Source: Aurantiacibacter rhizosphaerae
GTDB taxonomy: Bacteria > Pseudomonadota > Alphaproteobacteria > Sphingomonadales > Sphingomonadaceae
Assembly: GCF_009807005.1 (NCBI RefSeq)
Contig: NZ_WUBR01000003.1
Coordinates: forward strand, 186,001 to 250,000
DNA length: 64,000 nucleotides
Reading direction: 5' to 3'
A program made the translations under genes and the position numbers. Each line of letters starts with the position of its first letter. The stretch's first letter is position 1. Shown here in pieces: positions 50,381 through 58,548 of this stretch. The notes under the pieces are model-generated. The model did not search any database, had not been told where the DNA came from, and worked only from the letters and a program-made list of their open reading frames with translations.

Positions 50381-51387
50381 CGGCGCGGCGCATTCTCATC
50401 ACCGGGGCGACCGGCGGCTTGGGCCATGCGCTGGTGCAAGAGGCCATGGGCCGCGGCGCCGTGGTGCGCGCTACCGGACGCCAGACAGGTGTGGGCGCGG
50501 GGCTGTCCGCGCTTGGCGCCCAATTCGTGCGATGCGATCTAACTGCGCCTGATGCGGATCTTGCTGCGCTGCTATCCGGCTGTGACAGCGTGATCCACGC
50601 CGCTGCGCTGTCTGCCAGCTGGGGGCGGGAGGCGGACTTCATCGCCGCCAATATCACGGCCACGCGGCGGCTGCTGGATGCGGCCCGCGTGGCGAGGGTG
50701 ACGCGCTTCGTCTTCGTATCCTCCCCCAGCATATTCGCACAACTGGCCGATCAGGTTCAGATCGGCGAATATCATCCGCCTGCCGCCCGCCCGCTGAATG
50801 CCTATGCCCGCACGAAGCTTGCTGCAGAACGCATGGTGCTGGCCGCTTGTGACGAAAGGATGGCGACCTGCGCGATCCGCCCCCGCGCGCTTGTGGGGCA
50901 GGGCGACAGGGTGATCCTTCCGCGTCTTGCACAGCTTGCCAGCCGCAATCGCATGCCCTTGCCGCGCGGCGGGGCTGCGCTGATCGAGCTGACTGACCTG
51001 CGCGATGCGGCCTGGGCGATCTGCGAGGCAGAGGCGCGCACGCCTGCGCTTGGCGGACGGGCACTCAACATCTCCGGCGGCAAGCCGATTGCGGTGCGCG
51101 ATCTGGCGCTGCGTCTGGCCGCCGCACTGGGGAAAAGTCCGCGCCTCGTTCCCGTTCCGCTGCTGCTGGCGCGGCAATTGGCGCATGTTGCGCAGACTGT
51201 CGCCAGTATCACGGGCGCGCAGCAGGAGCCTGTGCTGACCCGCTATACCCTGGCGACGCTCGCCTATTCACAAACCTTCGATCTTGCGCCCGCGCAGCGG
51301 CGGCTGGGTTATCAGCCGCAGCATGATGCGGTTGAAACCCTGCTTGGCGAAGCGCGGCGGATGGCGTCAGTGGGAGGCGCGGCATGA
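50377..51387 (+). CDS. NAD(P)-dependent epimerase/3beta-HSD-like reductase
   Basis: This 336-residue extended short-chain dehydrogenase has the cofactor loop ITGATGGLGHALVQEA, HAAALSASWG, the Ser in VSSPSIF and the catalytic YARTK (Tyr-x3-Lys). It resembles 3beta-hydroxysteroid dehydrogenase/OleD-type reductases, which reduce beta-keto groups. The GTG start overlaps the KAS III stop by four bases. Reduction of the condensation product is the natural role. Confidence 0.9.
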   Translation: MTARRILITGATGGLGHALVQEAMGRGAVVRATGRQTGVGAGLSALGAQFVRCDLTAPDADLAALLSGCDSVIHAAALSASWGREADFIAANITATRRLLDAARVARVTRFVFVSSPSIFAQLADQVQIGEYHPPAARPLNAYARTKLAAERMVLAACDERMATCAIRPRALVGQGDRVILPRLAQLASRNRMPLPRGGAALIELTDLRDAAWAICEAEARTPALGGRALNISGGKPIAVRDLALRLAAALGKSPRLVPVPLLLARQLAHVAQTVASITGAQQEPVLTRYTLATLAYSQTFDLAPAQRRLGYQPQHDAVETLLGEARRMASVGGAA

Positions 51388-52241
51388 TCCGTGTCGGCCT
51401 GCAATGGATTGCGCGCGGCGCGTGCACTCACCCAGAGGTGATGACAATCAGCGGCGGCAGTCTGTGCGCCGTGGAATTTCCGGCCATGGTCGGCGTGATC
51501 CGCCATCCCACCCGCGGGATGTTCCTGTTCGATACGGGCTATGACCCCGCCTTCATCGCCGCGACCCGGCCATTTCCTGAACGGCTTTACCGCTGGACCA
51601 CGCCCGTGCGCATCGGTGAGGATGCAGAATGGCAGACCTGGCTTGCTGCACATGACATTGCTGAGAGCGAGATCGCGGGCACAATCATCTCGCACTTCCA
51701 CGGCGATCACGTGGCAGGGCTGGGGAACCTTGCGCATGTGCCTGTGTACTGCGCGCGCGCGGGTCTTTCCCAGCTGCGCAGTTCGGGACGGTTTGCAAGG
51801 GTGAGGCGCGGGCTGCTGGCGGCGCTGGTGCCGCCTGAGGTGGATACGCAGGCGCGCTTTTTCGAAGATGCGCCCGCGTGCCAGCTTCCATCCGCCTTTG
51901 CGCCATTCAGGGAAGCGCGCGACATTCTTGGCGATGGCTCTCTGCTGGCGGTGGAGCTGCCCGGCCATTGCGCGGGCCATTGGGGCCTCGCCCTGATTAC
52001 AGAGGCGGGGCAGCCTGTGCTGCTGGCGGCGGACGCGGTATGGTCTGGCCAGTCAATCACGCAGCATCGGCCCCCGCCGCGCATCACCACCGCGCTGCTG
52101 GGCGATACCCGACGCTATCGCCAGACTCTCGACCTTCTCAGCCGCGCGTCGAAGAATAATGGAGAGCTGGCAATCCTGCCCTCTCATTGTGCGGCCAGCG
52201 CAAGAAAATTCAGCGCAACCGGTGACAATGACGCAGGTTAG
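51384..52241 (+). CDS. MBL-fold metallo-hydrolase
   Basis: This 285-residue metallo-beta-lactamase-fold hydrolase has the zinc motif SHFHGDHVAG (HxHxDH), a downstream ligand Asp in LLAADAVWSG and His in ELPGHCAGHWGL, plus a C-terminal His (LPSHC). This set is typical of lactonases and thioesterase-like MBL proteins such as AiiA relatives. ATGA overlap joins it to the reductase gene. It may release or hydrolyse a thioester or lactone intermediate. Confidence 0.88.
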   Translation: MIRVGLQWIARGACTHPEVMTISGGSLCAVEFPAMVGVIRHPTRGMFLFDTGYDPAFIAATRPFPERLYRWTTPVRIGEDAEWQTWLAAHDIAESEIAGTIISHFHGDHVAGLGNLAHVPVYCARAGLSQLRSSGRFARVRRGLLAALVPPEVDTQARFFEDAPACQLPSAFAPFREARDILGDGSLLAVELPGHCAGHWGLALITEAGQPVLLAADAVWSGQSITQHRPPPRITTALLGDTRRYRQTLDLLSRASKNNGELAILPSHCAASARKFSATGDNDAG

Positions 52242-53466
52242 CCGGATCATCGCAGCATGGTGGCGCACGCGCCGCGCGATGCGTCGGTCTCCGGCGGCGC
52301 TGGCTGCGGGCCGCGCAAGGGCGTGGGCGGCGCTGCAACCTGCGCTGGCCCGCACACCTGCGTTGGCGAGTTTTACAGGTGGCGAGATAGAGGACTTTCC
52401 CATCACCGACATCGCCGATGTGCGCCGTGACTATGGCCTGTGGAACAGCCTTGGCCTGTCAGATGCCACACTGCGCGCCATGGCCAATGCTGCCGAGGAC
52501 GGGGCGGCTGCTTCGCCGACCGCTCTTTCGGCAGGGTGGTCAACCGGTAGCAGCGGCGGGGCGCGCGGGCTTTTCGTGGCAAGCCCGGCAGAGCGCGCCG
52601 AATATATCGGCCAGAGCCTTGCCCGTCTGCTTCCCGCGCGCGCGATGTTGCGCCGCCAGCGAATTGCCCTTTACCTGAGGGCGGGCAACGCGCTTTACAG
52701 CGATGCTGGGCGCGGGCGGTTTGCCTTTCGTCACCTGCCGTTGGGCGCGCCGCTGGCAGAGACGATTGACGAACTTCAGGCCTTTGCGTCCACCATCCTG
52801 ATCGCGCCGCCTCACCGCCTTATCGCGCTTGCCGAGGCAGGGGTGCGCCTGCCAGCCTTGCGCCACCTCTTCTGCGGCAGCGAGCCGATCAGCGCGGCGG
52901 AGCGCGCCTTTATTGCAGACCGGCTGGGACATGCCCCGCGCGCGATCTATCAGGCGACCGAGGGTTTTCTTGGCGCGGAATGCGCGCAGGGGCGGCTGCA
53001 TCTCAACGATCATGTGCTGGCGATTGAGCTGGAGCCGGTGGCAGGCACGCCGGGAGTTCGCCCGATCATCACGGATTTGAAGCGCACCAGTCAGCCCGTC
53101 GTGCGCCTGCGTGGAGACGATTATCTGGAGCTTGATCCGCGTGTCTGCCCCTGCGGCTTTGCGGGCAGAGTAATCGCGCCTGTTGAGGGGCGGATCGCCG
53201 ATATCTGGCCGGGCGAGGCAGGACCAGTCACCCCGCCGCAGATCGTCGCTGCGGTGGAGCGCCTGCTGGGCGCAGGGCACCGCTGGCAGGCGGTGGGCCG
53301 GACGGCGAAAGCAGTGCTGCGGGTTGCGCCGGAATGCCCGCCCGCGCTGGCAAGTGATGCCGCGGATGCGCTGTCTGCCTGCGTGGCAAGGCCTGTCACT
53401 GTGCAACAGGATTTGCCTGAATGGAGCGGACCGAAGCGGCGCAAGGTGATGTGGGCCGATGCATAG
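52228..53466 (+). CDS. PaaK/F390 synthetase-like adenylate-forming enzyme
   Basis: This protein of about 412 residues is of the phenylacetate-CoA ligase/coenzyme F390 synthetase group of acid-activating enzymes. It has the ATP loop AGWSTGSSGGARG, the acyl/AMP site YQATEGFLGAEC, the ribose-binding RLRGDDYLEL and the CPCGF-GRV zinc-like turn with EGRIADIW. It is shorter than CoA ligases and may only adenylate. ATG 52228 overlaps the MBL gene by 14 bases; a longer open frame lies inside that gene. In the operon it probably activates a carboxylate for the next enzyme, an ATP-grasp ligase. Confidence 0.85.
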   Translation: MTQVSRIIAAWWRTRRAMRRSPAALAAGRARAWAALQPALARTPALASFTGGEIEDFPITDIADVRRDYGLWNSLGLSDATLRAMANAAEDGAAASPTALSAGWSTGSSGGARGLFVASPAERAEYIGQSLARLLPARAMLRRQRIALYLRAGNALYSDAGRGRFAFRHLPLGAPLAETIDELQAFASTILIAPPHRLIALAEAGVRLPALRHLFCGSEPISAAERAFIADRLGHAPRAIYQATEGFLGAECAQGRLHLNDHVLAIELEPVAGTPGVRPIITDLKRTSQPVVRLRGDDYLELDPRVCPCGFAGRVIAPVEGRIADIWPGEAGPVTPPQIVAAVERLLGAGHRWQAVGRTAKAVLRVAPECPPALASDAADALSACVARPVTVQQDLPEWSGPKRRKVMWADA

Positions 53467-54619
53467 GCGCGTTCTCATCACCGGCGCACGCGCAGCCGCC
53501 GCGCTGGATCTGGCGCGCGACTTCAATGCTGCGGGTTGGCAGGTGCACTTGGCAGACAGTCGGCCGGTGCGCATGGCCCGCTGGTCATGCCTTGCGTTGC
53601 ATCATCACGAATACCCGCCACCAATAGAACAGCGTGAGGCCTTTCGCGCCAGCATTCTTGCACTGATGGAAAGAGAAGTAATCGACCTTGTCGTGCCCAC
53701 CTGTGAGGAGGTGTTCCATCTGGCCGCCCCTTCGCTCCACGCGCAGCTTGGCGCGCGGTTGTTCGCAACTGATCTGGCGAGGCTGCGACAGCTGCATGAC
53801 AAGTTCGCCTTCGCCAGTGCCTGCCGGGAATGGGGCCTGCCAATTCCCGAAAGTCACCTGCTGACACACGCTACCGATGTCGCGCGTTTTGCCCCTGCGG
53901 CGCAGGACTGGGTGTTCAAGCCATGCTTCACCCGCTTCGGCAATGCCGCGCTGATCGGCCCCACCTCGCAGATGCTTGCGCAAATTGCACCCACGCCGGA
54001 TGTGCCGTGGCTGGCGCAGCGGCGCGTATCGGGCGATGAAGCGTGTTTCTATGCCGTCGCGCATCGCGGAAAACTCGTGGCCTTTGCCGCCTACAAATCC
54101 GGCTGGCGACTGGATGGCGGGGCAAGCTATGCCTTTGAACCGCTTTGCGGTTCTCGCCAGCAGGCCTTGCGCGATATTGCCGAGCGGCTGGCGCTGCGCG
54201 CGGATATTCACGGCCAATTCGCCTGCGATGCTATTTTCGATGCCGCGGGGCAGCCGTTCCTGATCGAGTGCAATCCCCGCGCCACCAGCGGGGTTCACCT
54301 GCTGGCCGGCGATGGCGCGCTGGCCCGCGCTATCGGTGAAGGTGTCAGCTGCCCTGCGCAAAACTGCTGCCCGGCCTATCTTGGCCCGGCAATGCTGGCC
54401 TATGGCCTGCCCCATGCGCTGCGTCGGGCGCGGTTGGGGGAGTGGTTCAGGCTGCTTCGCAATGGACGCGATGCGATTGGCCGCGCGGGCGACCGCTTGC
54501 CAATGCTTGGTGCGGTGGCAGATGCCGCCGGGTTCTTCCGTGATGGCCGCAAGCATTCTATCTCCACCACCGCGGCCACCACCCGCGACATCGCCTGGAA
54601 CGGAGAGGACCTGGACTGA
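53459..54619 (+). CDS. ATP-grasp ligase-like protein
   Basis: This 386-residue protein has an N-terminal Rossmann-like domain (RVLITGARAAAALDLARDF), the ATP-grasp entry DKFAFASACREWGLPIPES, a lid lysine in DWVFKPCFTRFGN and the metal-binding IECNPRATSGVHLL. These resemble carbamoyl-phosphate-synthase-like ATP-grasp enzymes in natural-product clusters, which join a carboxylate to an amine or thiol via acyl phosphate. Eight bases overlap the adenylating gene and its stop overlaps the Rieske start (TGATG). Confidence 0.88.
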   Translation: MHRRVLITGARAAAALDLARDFNAAGWQVHLADSRPVRMARWSCLALHHHEYPPPIEQREAFRASILALMEREVIDLVVPTCEEVFHLAAPSLHAQLGARLFATDLARLRQLHDKFAFASACREWGLPIPESHLLTHATDVARFAPAAQDWVFKPCFTRFGNAALIGPTSQMLAQIAPTPDVPWLAQRRVSGDEACFYAVAHRGKLVAFAAYKSGWRLDGGASYAFEPLCGSRQQALRDIAERLALRADIHGQFACDAIFDAAGQPFLIECNPRATSGVHLLAGDGALARAIGEGVSCPAQNCCPAYLGPAMLAYGLPHALRRARLGEWFRLLRNGRDAIGRAGDRLPMLGAVADAAGFFRDGRKHSISTTAATTRDIAWNGEDLD

Positions 54620-55632
54620 TGAGCTTTCCTTCCGCAGTGCGCGATGCCTGGCACATGGTTGCCCTGTCCCGCGACGTGGGTGCAGGCACAGTGCGCAAGG
54701 TGACACTGTGCGACACGCCCATCGCGCTGTTCCGCAATGATCGTGACCTCGGCGCCCTGATCGACCGCTGCCCCCATCGCAATTACCCACTATCGGAGGG
54801 GCGCGTTCATCGCGGCGCGCTGGAATGCCCGTACCACGGCTGGCGCTTTGCCCCGGACGGCGCGTGTGCCGCAGTGCCCGGCTGCGCGGTTGAAACGGCG
54901 GATGACACGCGCCTCAGGGCCGATGCGCTGCGAGTGGCGGAGAGGCATGGTGCGATCTTCGTGACACTGTCCGACACCGCGCCTGCAGAACCGCCTCTGC
55001 CGCCCGATTTCGGCAACCCCGATCTCGATCATTTCTGGTGGCAGCAGGGCACCTGGGAAGGCCGCGCGTTCGATGCCATCGAGAACGTGATGGACCCGTT
55101 CCACACCAACCATCTGCACCACGGCTTCATCCGCCGCCGGGACAGGCGATTGCCGGTTGATCTTGTGGTGACGAGCCACGGCGACGGGATCGACATGGCG
55201 ATAGAGCAGACCCAGCCCGACCTCGGCCTGATGTCGCGCTTCCTTGAACGGGACCGGCAGCGCAGCGTTTCCCGATATTACCCGCCCACCACGGTGCAGG
55301 CCCGCTGGGAAGGGCAGACGCGGCTGACCCTGTGCGTGACGGCGATCTTCACGCCTGCAACGCAGACCACCTTCACGCCCTTTGCGCGCTTTTCCACGCC
55401 CAGGGGGCTTGCTCCCGGCTGGCTGAAACAGGCCGCGATCCGCATGTTTCTTGCCCCCGTGGTGGCGCAGGATCGCCGGGCGCTGGCGCTGCAGCACGGC
55501 GTGATTACGCGCTTTGGAAATCCGCAATTCACCTCCGGCCCCGGCGATATTCTCGGCAATCGCCTGCACCGATTGTGGCGGGGGGAGGTGCTGGAGCGCG
55601 GTCAGGATGCCAAGGTGCGCGCGCATCTTTAG
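54619..55632 (+). CDS. Rieske non-haem iron oxygenase
   Basis: This 337-residue oxygenase component has the Rieske [2Fe-2S] motif CPHRNYPLSEG...CPYHGWRF (C-x-H and C-x2-H) and the mononuclear iron site ENVMDPFHTNHLHHG. The length and single-component style fit vanillate-demethylase or steroid-type oxygenases rather than two-subunit dioxygenases. No ferredoxin or reductase gene is in the operon, so electrons must come from elsewhere. It probably tailors the product of the five upstream genes by hydroxylation, desaturation or demethylation. Confidence 0.9.
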   Translation: MSFPSAVRDAWHMVALSRDVGAGTVRKVTLCDTPIALFRNDRDLGALIDRCPHRNYPLSEGRVHRGALECPYHGWRFAPDGACAAVPGCAVETADDTRLRADALRVAERHGAIFVTLSDTAPAEPPLPPDFGNPDLDHFWWQQGTWEGRAFDAIENVMDPFHTNHLHHGFIRRRDRRLPVDLVVTSHGDGIDMAIEQTQPDLGLMSRFLERDRQRSVSRYYPPTTVQARWEGQTRLTLCVTAIFTPATQTTFTPFARFSTPRGLAPGWLKQAAIRMFLAPVVAQDRRALALQHGVITRFGNPQFTSGPGDILGNRLHRLWRGEVLERGQDAKVRAHL

Positions 55633-55884
55633 CGCATTGTTCTGATCCAGCGGCCTTACATGGGCGCTCCGACAAAAATCCGCTCTTTTCACGCGCGGCG
55701 TCTGCTTCGTTCGTTGAAAACACTTTATAATCTTTTGCGCGGTAATACTGCATTTGCATCAAGGGCTTGTGCCTGCGAAGCAATTCGCTAGCACCCCGGT
55801 GCAATTGATTTCGCCTGTTGCTGGAAATTTTGGAGCGCTCGTCCCTTTTACAGGGCAACAACGGTGCCGCTCTCTGGAGAAGAC
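55633..55884 (+). promoter_or_regulatory. AT-rich upstream region of the Rsb module
   Basis: This 252-base gap between the Rieske gene and rsbR is AT-rich for the window and contains a perfect TATAAT (55726-55731). No good -35 lies at the right distance and no EcfG-type GGAAC/CGTT pair was found. It is a likely promoter region. Confidence 0.4.
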
Positions 55885-56775
55885 ATGACCGAGAAAGTCC
55901 TGGAAACCACACTCGAAGTTCTGAAGGAGGACGCCGAAGGCCTCCTGATGGAATGGATCGATCAGGCGGACGAAGACGGTGCCAAGCGCAGCGATCTTTT
56001 CTCCGAAAGAGAAGAGCGCGATCAGGCTGCCAGCATGCTGCGCGCATTCCGGCTGGGCGTGCGGGACACCTCTCGCGAGGGCGATTTTGACCTGCGTGAC
56101 GAACACTGGGCCGATCTGCGTGGCATCCTTTCGGAAATCACGCATGAGCGGGTGGAGCGCGGCGTTCTTCCGGGCGAGATGGCCGCGCTTGTCCTTGCGC
56201 TGAAAACCCCGCTGTTCGGACGTTTGACGGATAAGCTGGTAGGCCAGCCGGATCGGTTGATCGAAGAAGTGCTGATCGTGTCTAAAGCGATTGATGCCTT
56301 CGCCCTCTACACCAACGAAGTGTTCATCGCAGAGCGTGAGCAGATTATCGAGCGCCAGCGTGACGAGATGCTGGAGCTTTCCACCCCGGTGGTGGAACTG
56401 TGGGACAAGGTTCTCACCCTGCCGCTGATCGGCACGCTGGACAGCATGCGCGCGCAGGAGGTGATGGAAAGCCTGCTGCAAGCCATCGTGGAGCGGCAGG
56501 CCGAGGTTGTAATCGTGGATATCACCGGCGTTAAGACGGTTGATACGCAAGTTGCGCAGCACCTGCTGCGTACGGCAGCCGCGGTGCGCCTGATGGGCGC
56601 GCGCTGCATCATCAGCGGTATCAGCCCCAAGATCGCGCAGACCATGGTGGAACTGGGCGTTGATGTTGGTGAAGTGCGCACGCGCTCTTCCATCAAGAAC
56701 GCGCTGACCGATGCGCTGACGTCTGTCGGCGTGGCGATCCGGCCTATCGAGCGTAACCAGCGGTCCGGCGCATGA
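55885..56775 (+). CDS. rsbR: RsbR-like stressosome scaffold protein
   Basis: This protein of about 296 residues has a variable N-terminal sensor domain (about 1-150, helical, globin-like in other RsbR proteins) and a C-terminal STAS domain (VELWDKVLTLPLIGTLDSMRA to VGVAIRP). The two conserved phospho-threonine sites are recognisable as GTLD and VKTVDTQ. The ATG at 55885 follows CTGGAGAAG; a GTG 21 bases upstream is also in frame. It begins a five-gene overlapping module, and the sensory input is unknown. Confidence 0.88.
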   Translation: MTEKVLETTLEVLKEDAEGLLMEWIDQADEDGAKRSDLFSEREERDQAASMLRAFRLGVRDTSREGDFDLRDEHWADLRGILSEITHERVERGVLPGEMAALVLALKTPLFGRLTDKLVGQPDRLIEEVLIVSKAIDAFALYTNEVFIAEREQIIERQRDEMLELSTPVVELWDKVLTLPLIGTLDSMRAQEVMESLLQAIVERQAEVVIVDITGVKTVDTQVAQHLLRTAAAVRLMGARCIISGISPKIAQTMVELGVDVGEVRTRSSIKNALTDALTSVGVAIRPIERNQRSGA

Positions 56776-57152
56776 ACGCGGCCGCAATCTATGCGGTCGA
56801 AGGCGTTCTCCTTGTCTCGATAACATCCGATATCACGGACAGTGACATTATCGAGCTGCAGGAACACCTTTCCAATCGCATCGCCGAAAGCGAGACGCGC
56901 GGCGTGGTGGTGGATATCTCCGCGCTGGAAATCGTCGATACCTTCGTTGGCCGCATCCTTGCGCAGCTGACGGCGATTGCGCGCCTGCTGGATGCGGAAA
57001 CCTATGTGGTGGGAATGCGGCCTGCCGTGGCCATGACTCTTGTCGAGCTGGGCATGTACCTGCCTGACAATCACACGGCCCTTACGCTGGATCACGCGCT
57101 GGAAAAGATTCGCAGCGCAAGGTCGGCCAATGGCATTTCCCGGCGGGCGTAA
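56772..57152 (+). CDS. rsbS: RsbS-like STAS-domain antagonist
   Basis: This 126-residue single STAS-domain protein would co-assemble with RsbR and hold RsbT until phosphorylated. The segment VVVDISALEIVDTFVGRILAQL contains the phosphoacceptor position; it reads IVDTF, so Thr replaces the Ser seen in Bacillus RsbS. ATGA overlap with rsbR. Its 3' end overlaps rsbT by 23 bases. Confidence 0.9.
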   Translation: MNAAAIYAVEGVLLVSITSDITDSDIIELQEHLSNRIAESETRGVVVDISALEIVDTFVGRILAQLTAIARLLDAETYVVGMRPAVAMTLVELGMYLPDNHTALTLDHALEKIRSARSANGISRRA

Positions 57153-57549
57153 AATCGCGACCATAGAATTGCGAACGGACCGGGATGTTTCCCGCGCACG
57201 TTCGCGTGTCAGCGATATCATGAAATCCAAGGGCAGCCGCGATCTGATGATCACCCGGTTCGTTACCGCCGTCAGCGAGATTGCGCGCAACGCCATCATC
57301 CATGGCCAAGGCGGGCGCATGTCCGTTTTCGAATTGCCCGATGCACGCCTGATCGGCGTGGAATGCGTGGACGAGGGGCAGGGCATCGACGACATCGAAC
57401 TGGCGCTGGGCGATGGTTATTCCACCCGCAAGAACAGCCTGGGGCGCGGATTGGGGGGAGCCAAACGGCTCGCCAAGACTTTCACTATCACAAGCGCGCC
57501 CGGCAAGGGGACTGTCGTGCGCATGATAGGAATGTGCACCACGCGATGA
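57130..57549 (+). CDS. rsbT: RsbT-like serine/threonine kinase
   Basis: This GHKL-ATPase kinase of about 139 residues has the N-box EIARNAIIHGQGG, G1 box DEGQGIDDIE and G2 box GRGLGGAKRL, all intact. RsbT phosphorylates RsbR and RsbS, is freed from the stressosome, and switches on a downstream partner. ATG at 57130 starts within rsbS and gives a standard-length protein. Confidence 0.92.
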   Translation: MAFPGGRKIATIELRTDRDVSRARSRVSDIMKSKGSRDLMITRFVTAVSEIARNAIIHGQGGRMSVFELPDARLIGVECVDEGQGIDDIELALGDGYSTRKNSLGRGLGGAKRLAKTFTITSAPGKGTVVRMIGMCTTR

Positions 57550-58547
57550 TCGGCTGGCTGAAAATTGAAGAATCGAGCGCGGTTGCAGAAGCCCGCCGTC
57601 GTGCGCGGCGCACGGCCAGTGCCCTTGGGTTCAATTCGACCAAGGTAGAGCATGTCGCTATCGTCGCTTCCGAGATTGCACAGAACGTCCTTCGCCATGG
57701 GGGCGGCGGCCTGTTGCTGGTGCAAGTGTTTGGCGCGCCTTCGCTGGAGCGGTTGCACCTGCTGGGCGTAGACACTGGCCCCGGCATCACGCGCGTCGAT
57801 CGCATGCTGAAAGATGGCGAGACGACGAAGCGATCCATGGGCACTGGCCTTGGCGCGATCAAGCGATTGAGCGACCGCATTGATATAGACACTTCCCCGG
57901 CGGGCACGGTTGTCGCTGCCGAATTCTTAAGAACACCCATGCCGCCGAAAAGCGCGGCTGACCACGCGGGGCTGCGCATTGCCTATCCCGGCGAACGGCG
58001 CTGCGGCGATGCCATTGCCGTAAGATCGGGCGATGGCGTGTGCCTGTATCTGCTATGCGATGGGCTGGGCCACGGCCCGAATGCGGCCACTGCGGCAGAT
58101 GCAGCGAAGCGGGCCTTCATGGCCGCTAAGGGCAGCGATCCATCGCGTTTGCTGATGGAAGTGGGCGAAGGGCTGGCCGGAACGCGCGGCGCGGTGGCCG
58201 CAGTGGTGGCGGTGAACCACACCGAAAAGCGCATGGATTACGCCGCTGTCGGAAATATCAGCACACTCGTCTGGCAGGATCGCAAGGTGCAGCGGCTGTC
58301 CGTGCGTGACGGCCTTTTGGGCGGGCGGGTCACCACCCCGCATTGCGAGACTATCACCCTGTCCGATGATGCCGTGATCGTGATGCACTCCGATGGATTG
58401 GCCACCATGCGCGGCCTTGCGGAAAGGGTAGCCCTGCTGGACCGCAGCGCACCTGTGATCGCCGCCCGATTGTTGAGCGATACCGAACGCAAGCGTGACG
58501 ATGCCTCCATCATTGTGGCCCGATTGCATGCTGGAAGGACATTCTAG
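57546..58547 (+). CDS. rsbX: HATPase-PP2C fusion, RsbX-like phosphatase
   Basis: This 333-residue protein has two parts. The N-terminal 130 residues are an RsbT/RsbW-like HATPase (SEIAQNVLRHGGGG, DTGPGI, GTGLGAIKRL). The C-terminal half is a SpoIIE/PP2C phosphatase (GDAIAVRSGDGVCLYLLCDGLGHGPNA, MHSDGL, and a final RDDASIIVARL). RsbX resets the stressosome by dephosphorylating RsbR/RsbS; the fused kinase-like domain is extra relative to Bacillus RsbX. ATGA overlap with rsbT. Confidence 0.9.
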   Translation: MIGWLKIEESSAVAEARRRARRTASALGFNSTKVEHVAIVASEIAQNVLRHGGGGLLLVQVFGAPSLERLHLLGVDTGPGITRVDRMLKDGETTKRSMGTGLGAIKRLSDRIDIDTSPAGTVVAAEFLRTPMPPKSAADHAGLRIAYPGERRCGDAIAVRSGDGVCLYLLCDGLGHGPNAATAADAAKRAFMAAKGSDPSRLLMEVGEGLAGTRGAVAAVVAVNHTEKRMDYAAVGNISTLVWQDRKVQRLSVRDGLLGGRVTTPHCETITLSDDAVIVMHSDGLATMRGLAERVALLDRSAPVIAARLLSDTERKRDDASIIVARLHAGRTF

Positions 58548-58548
58548 G

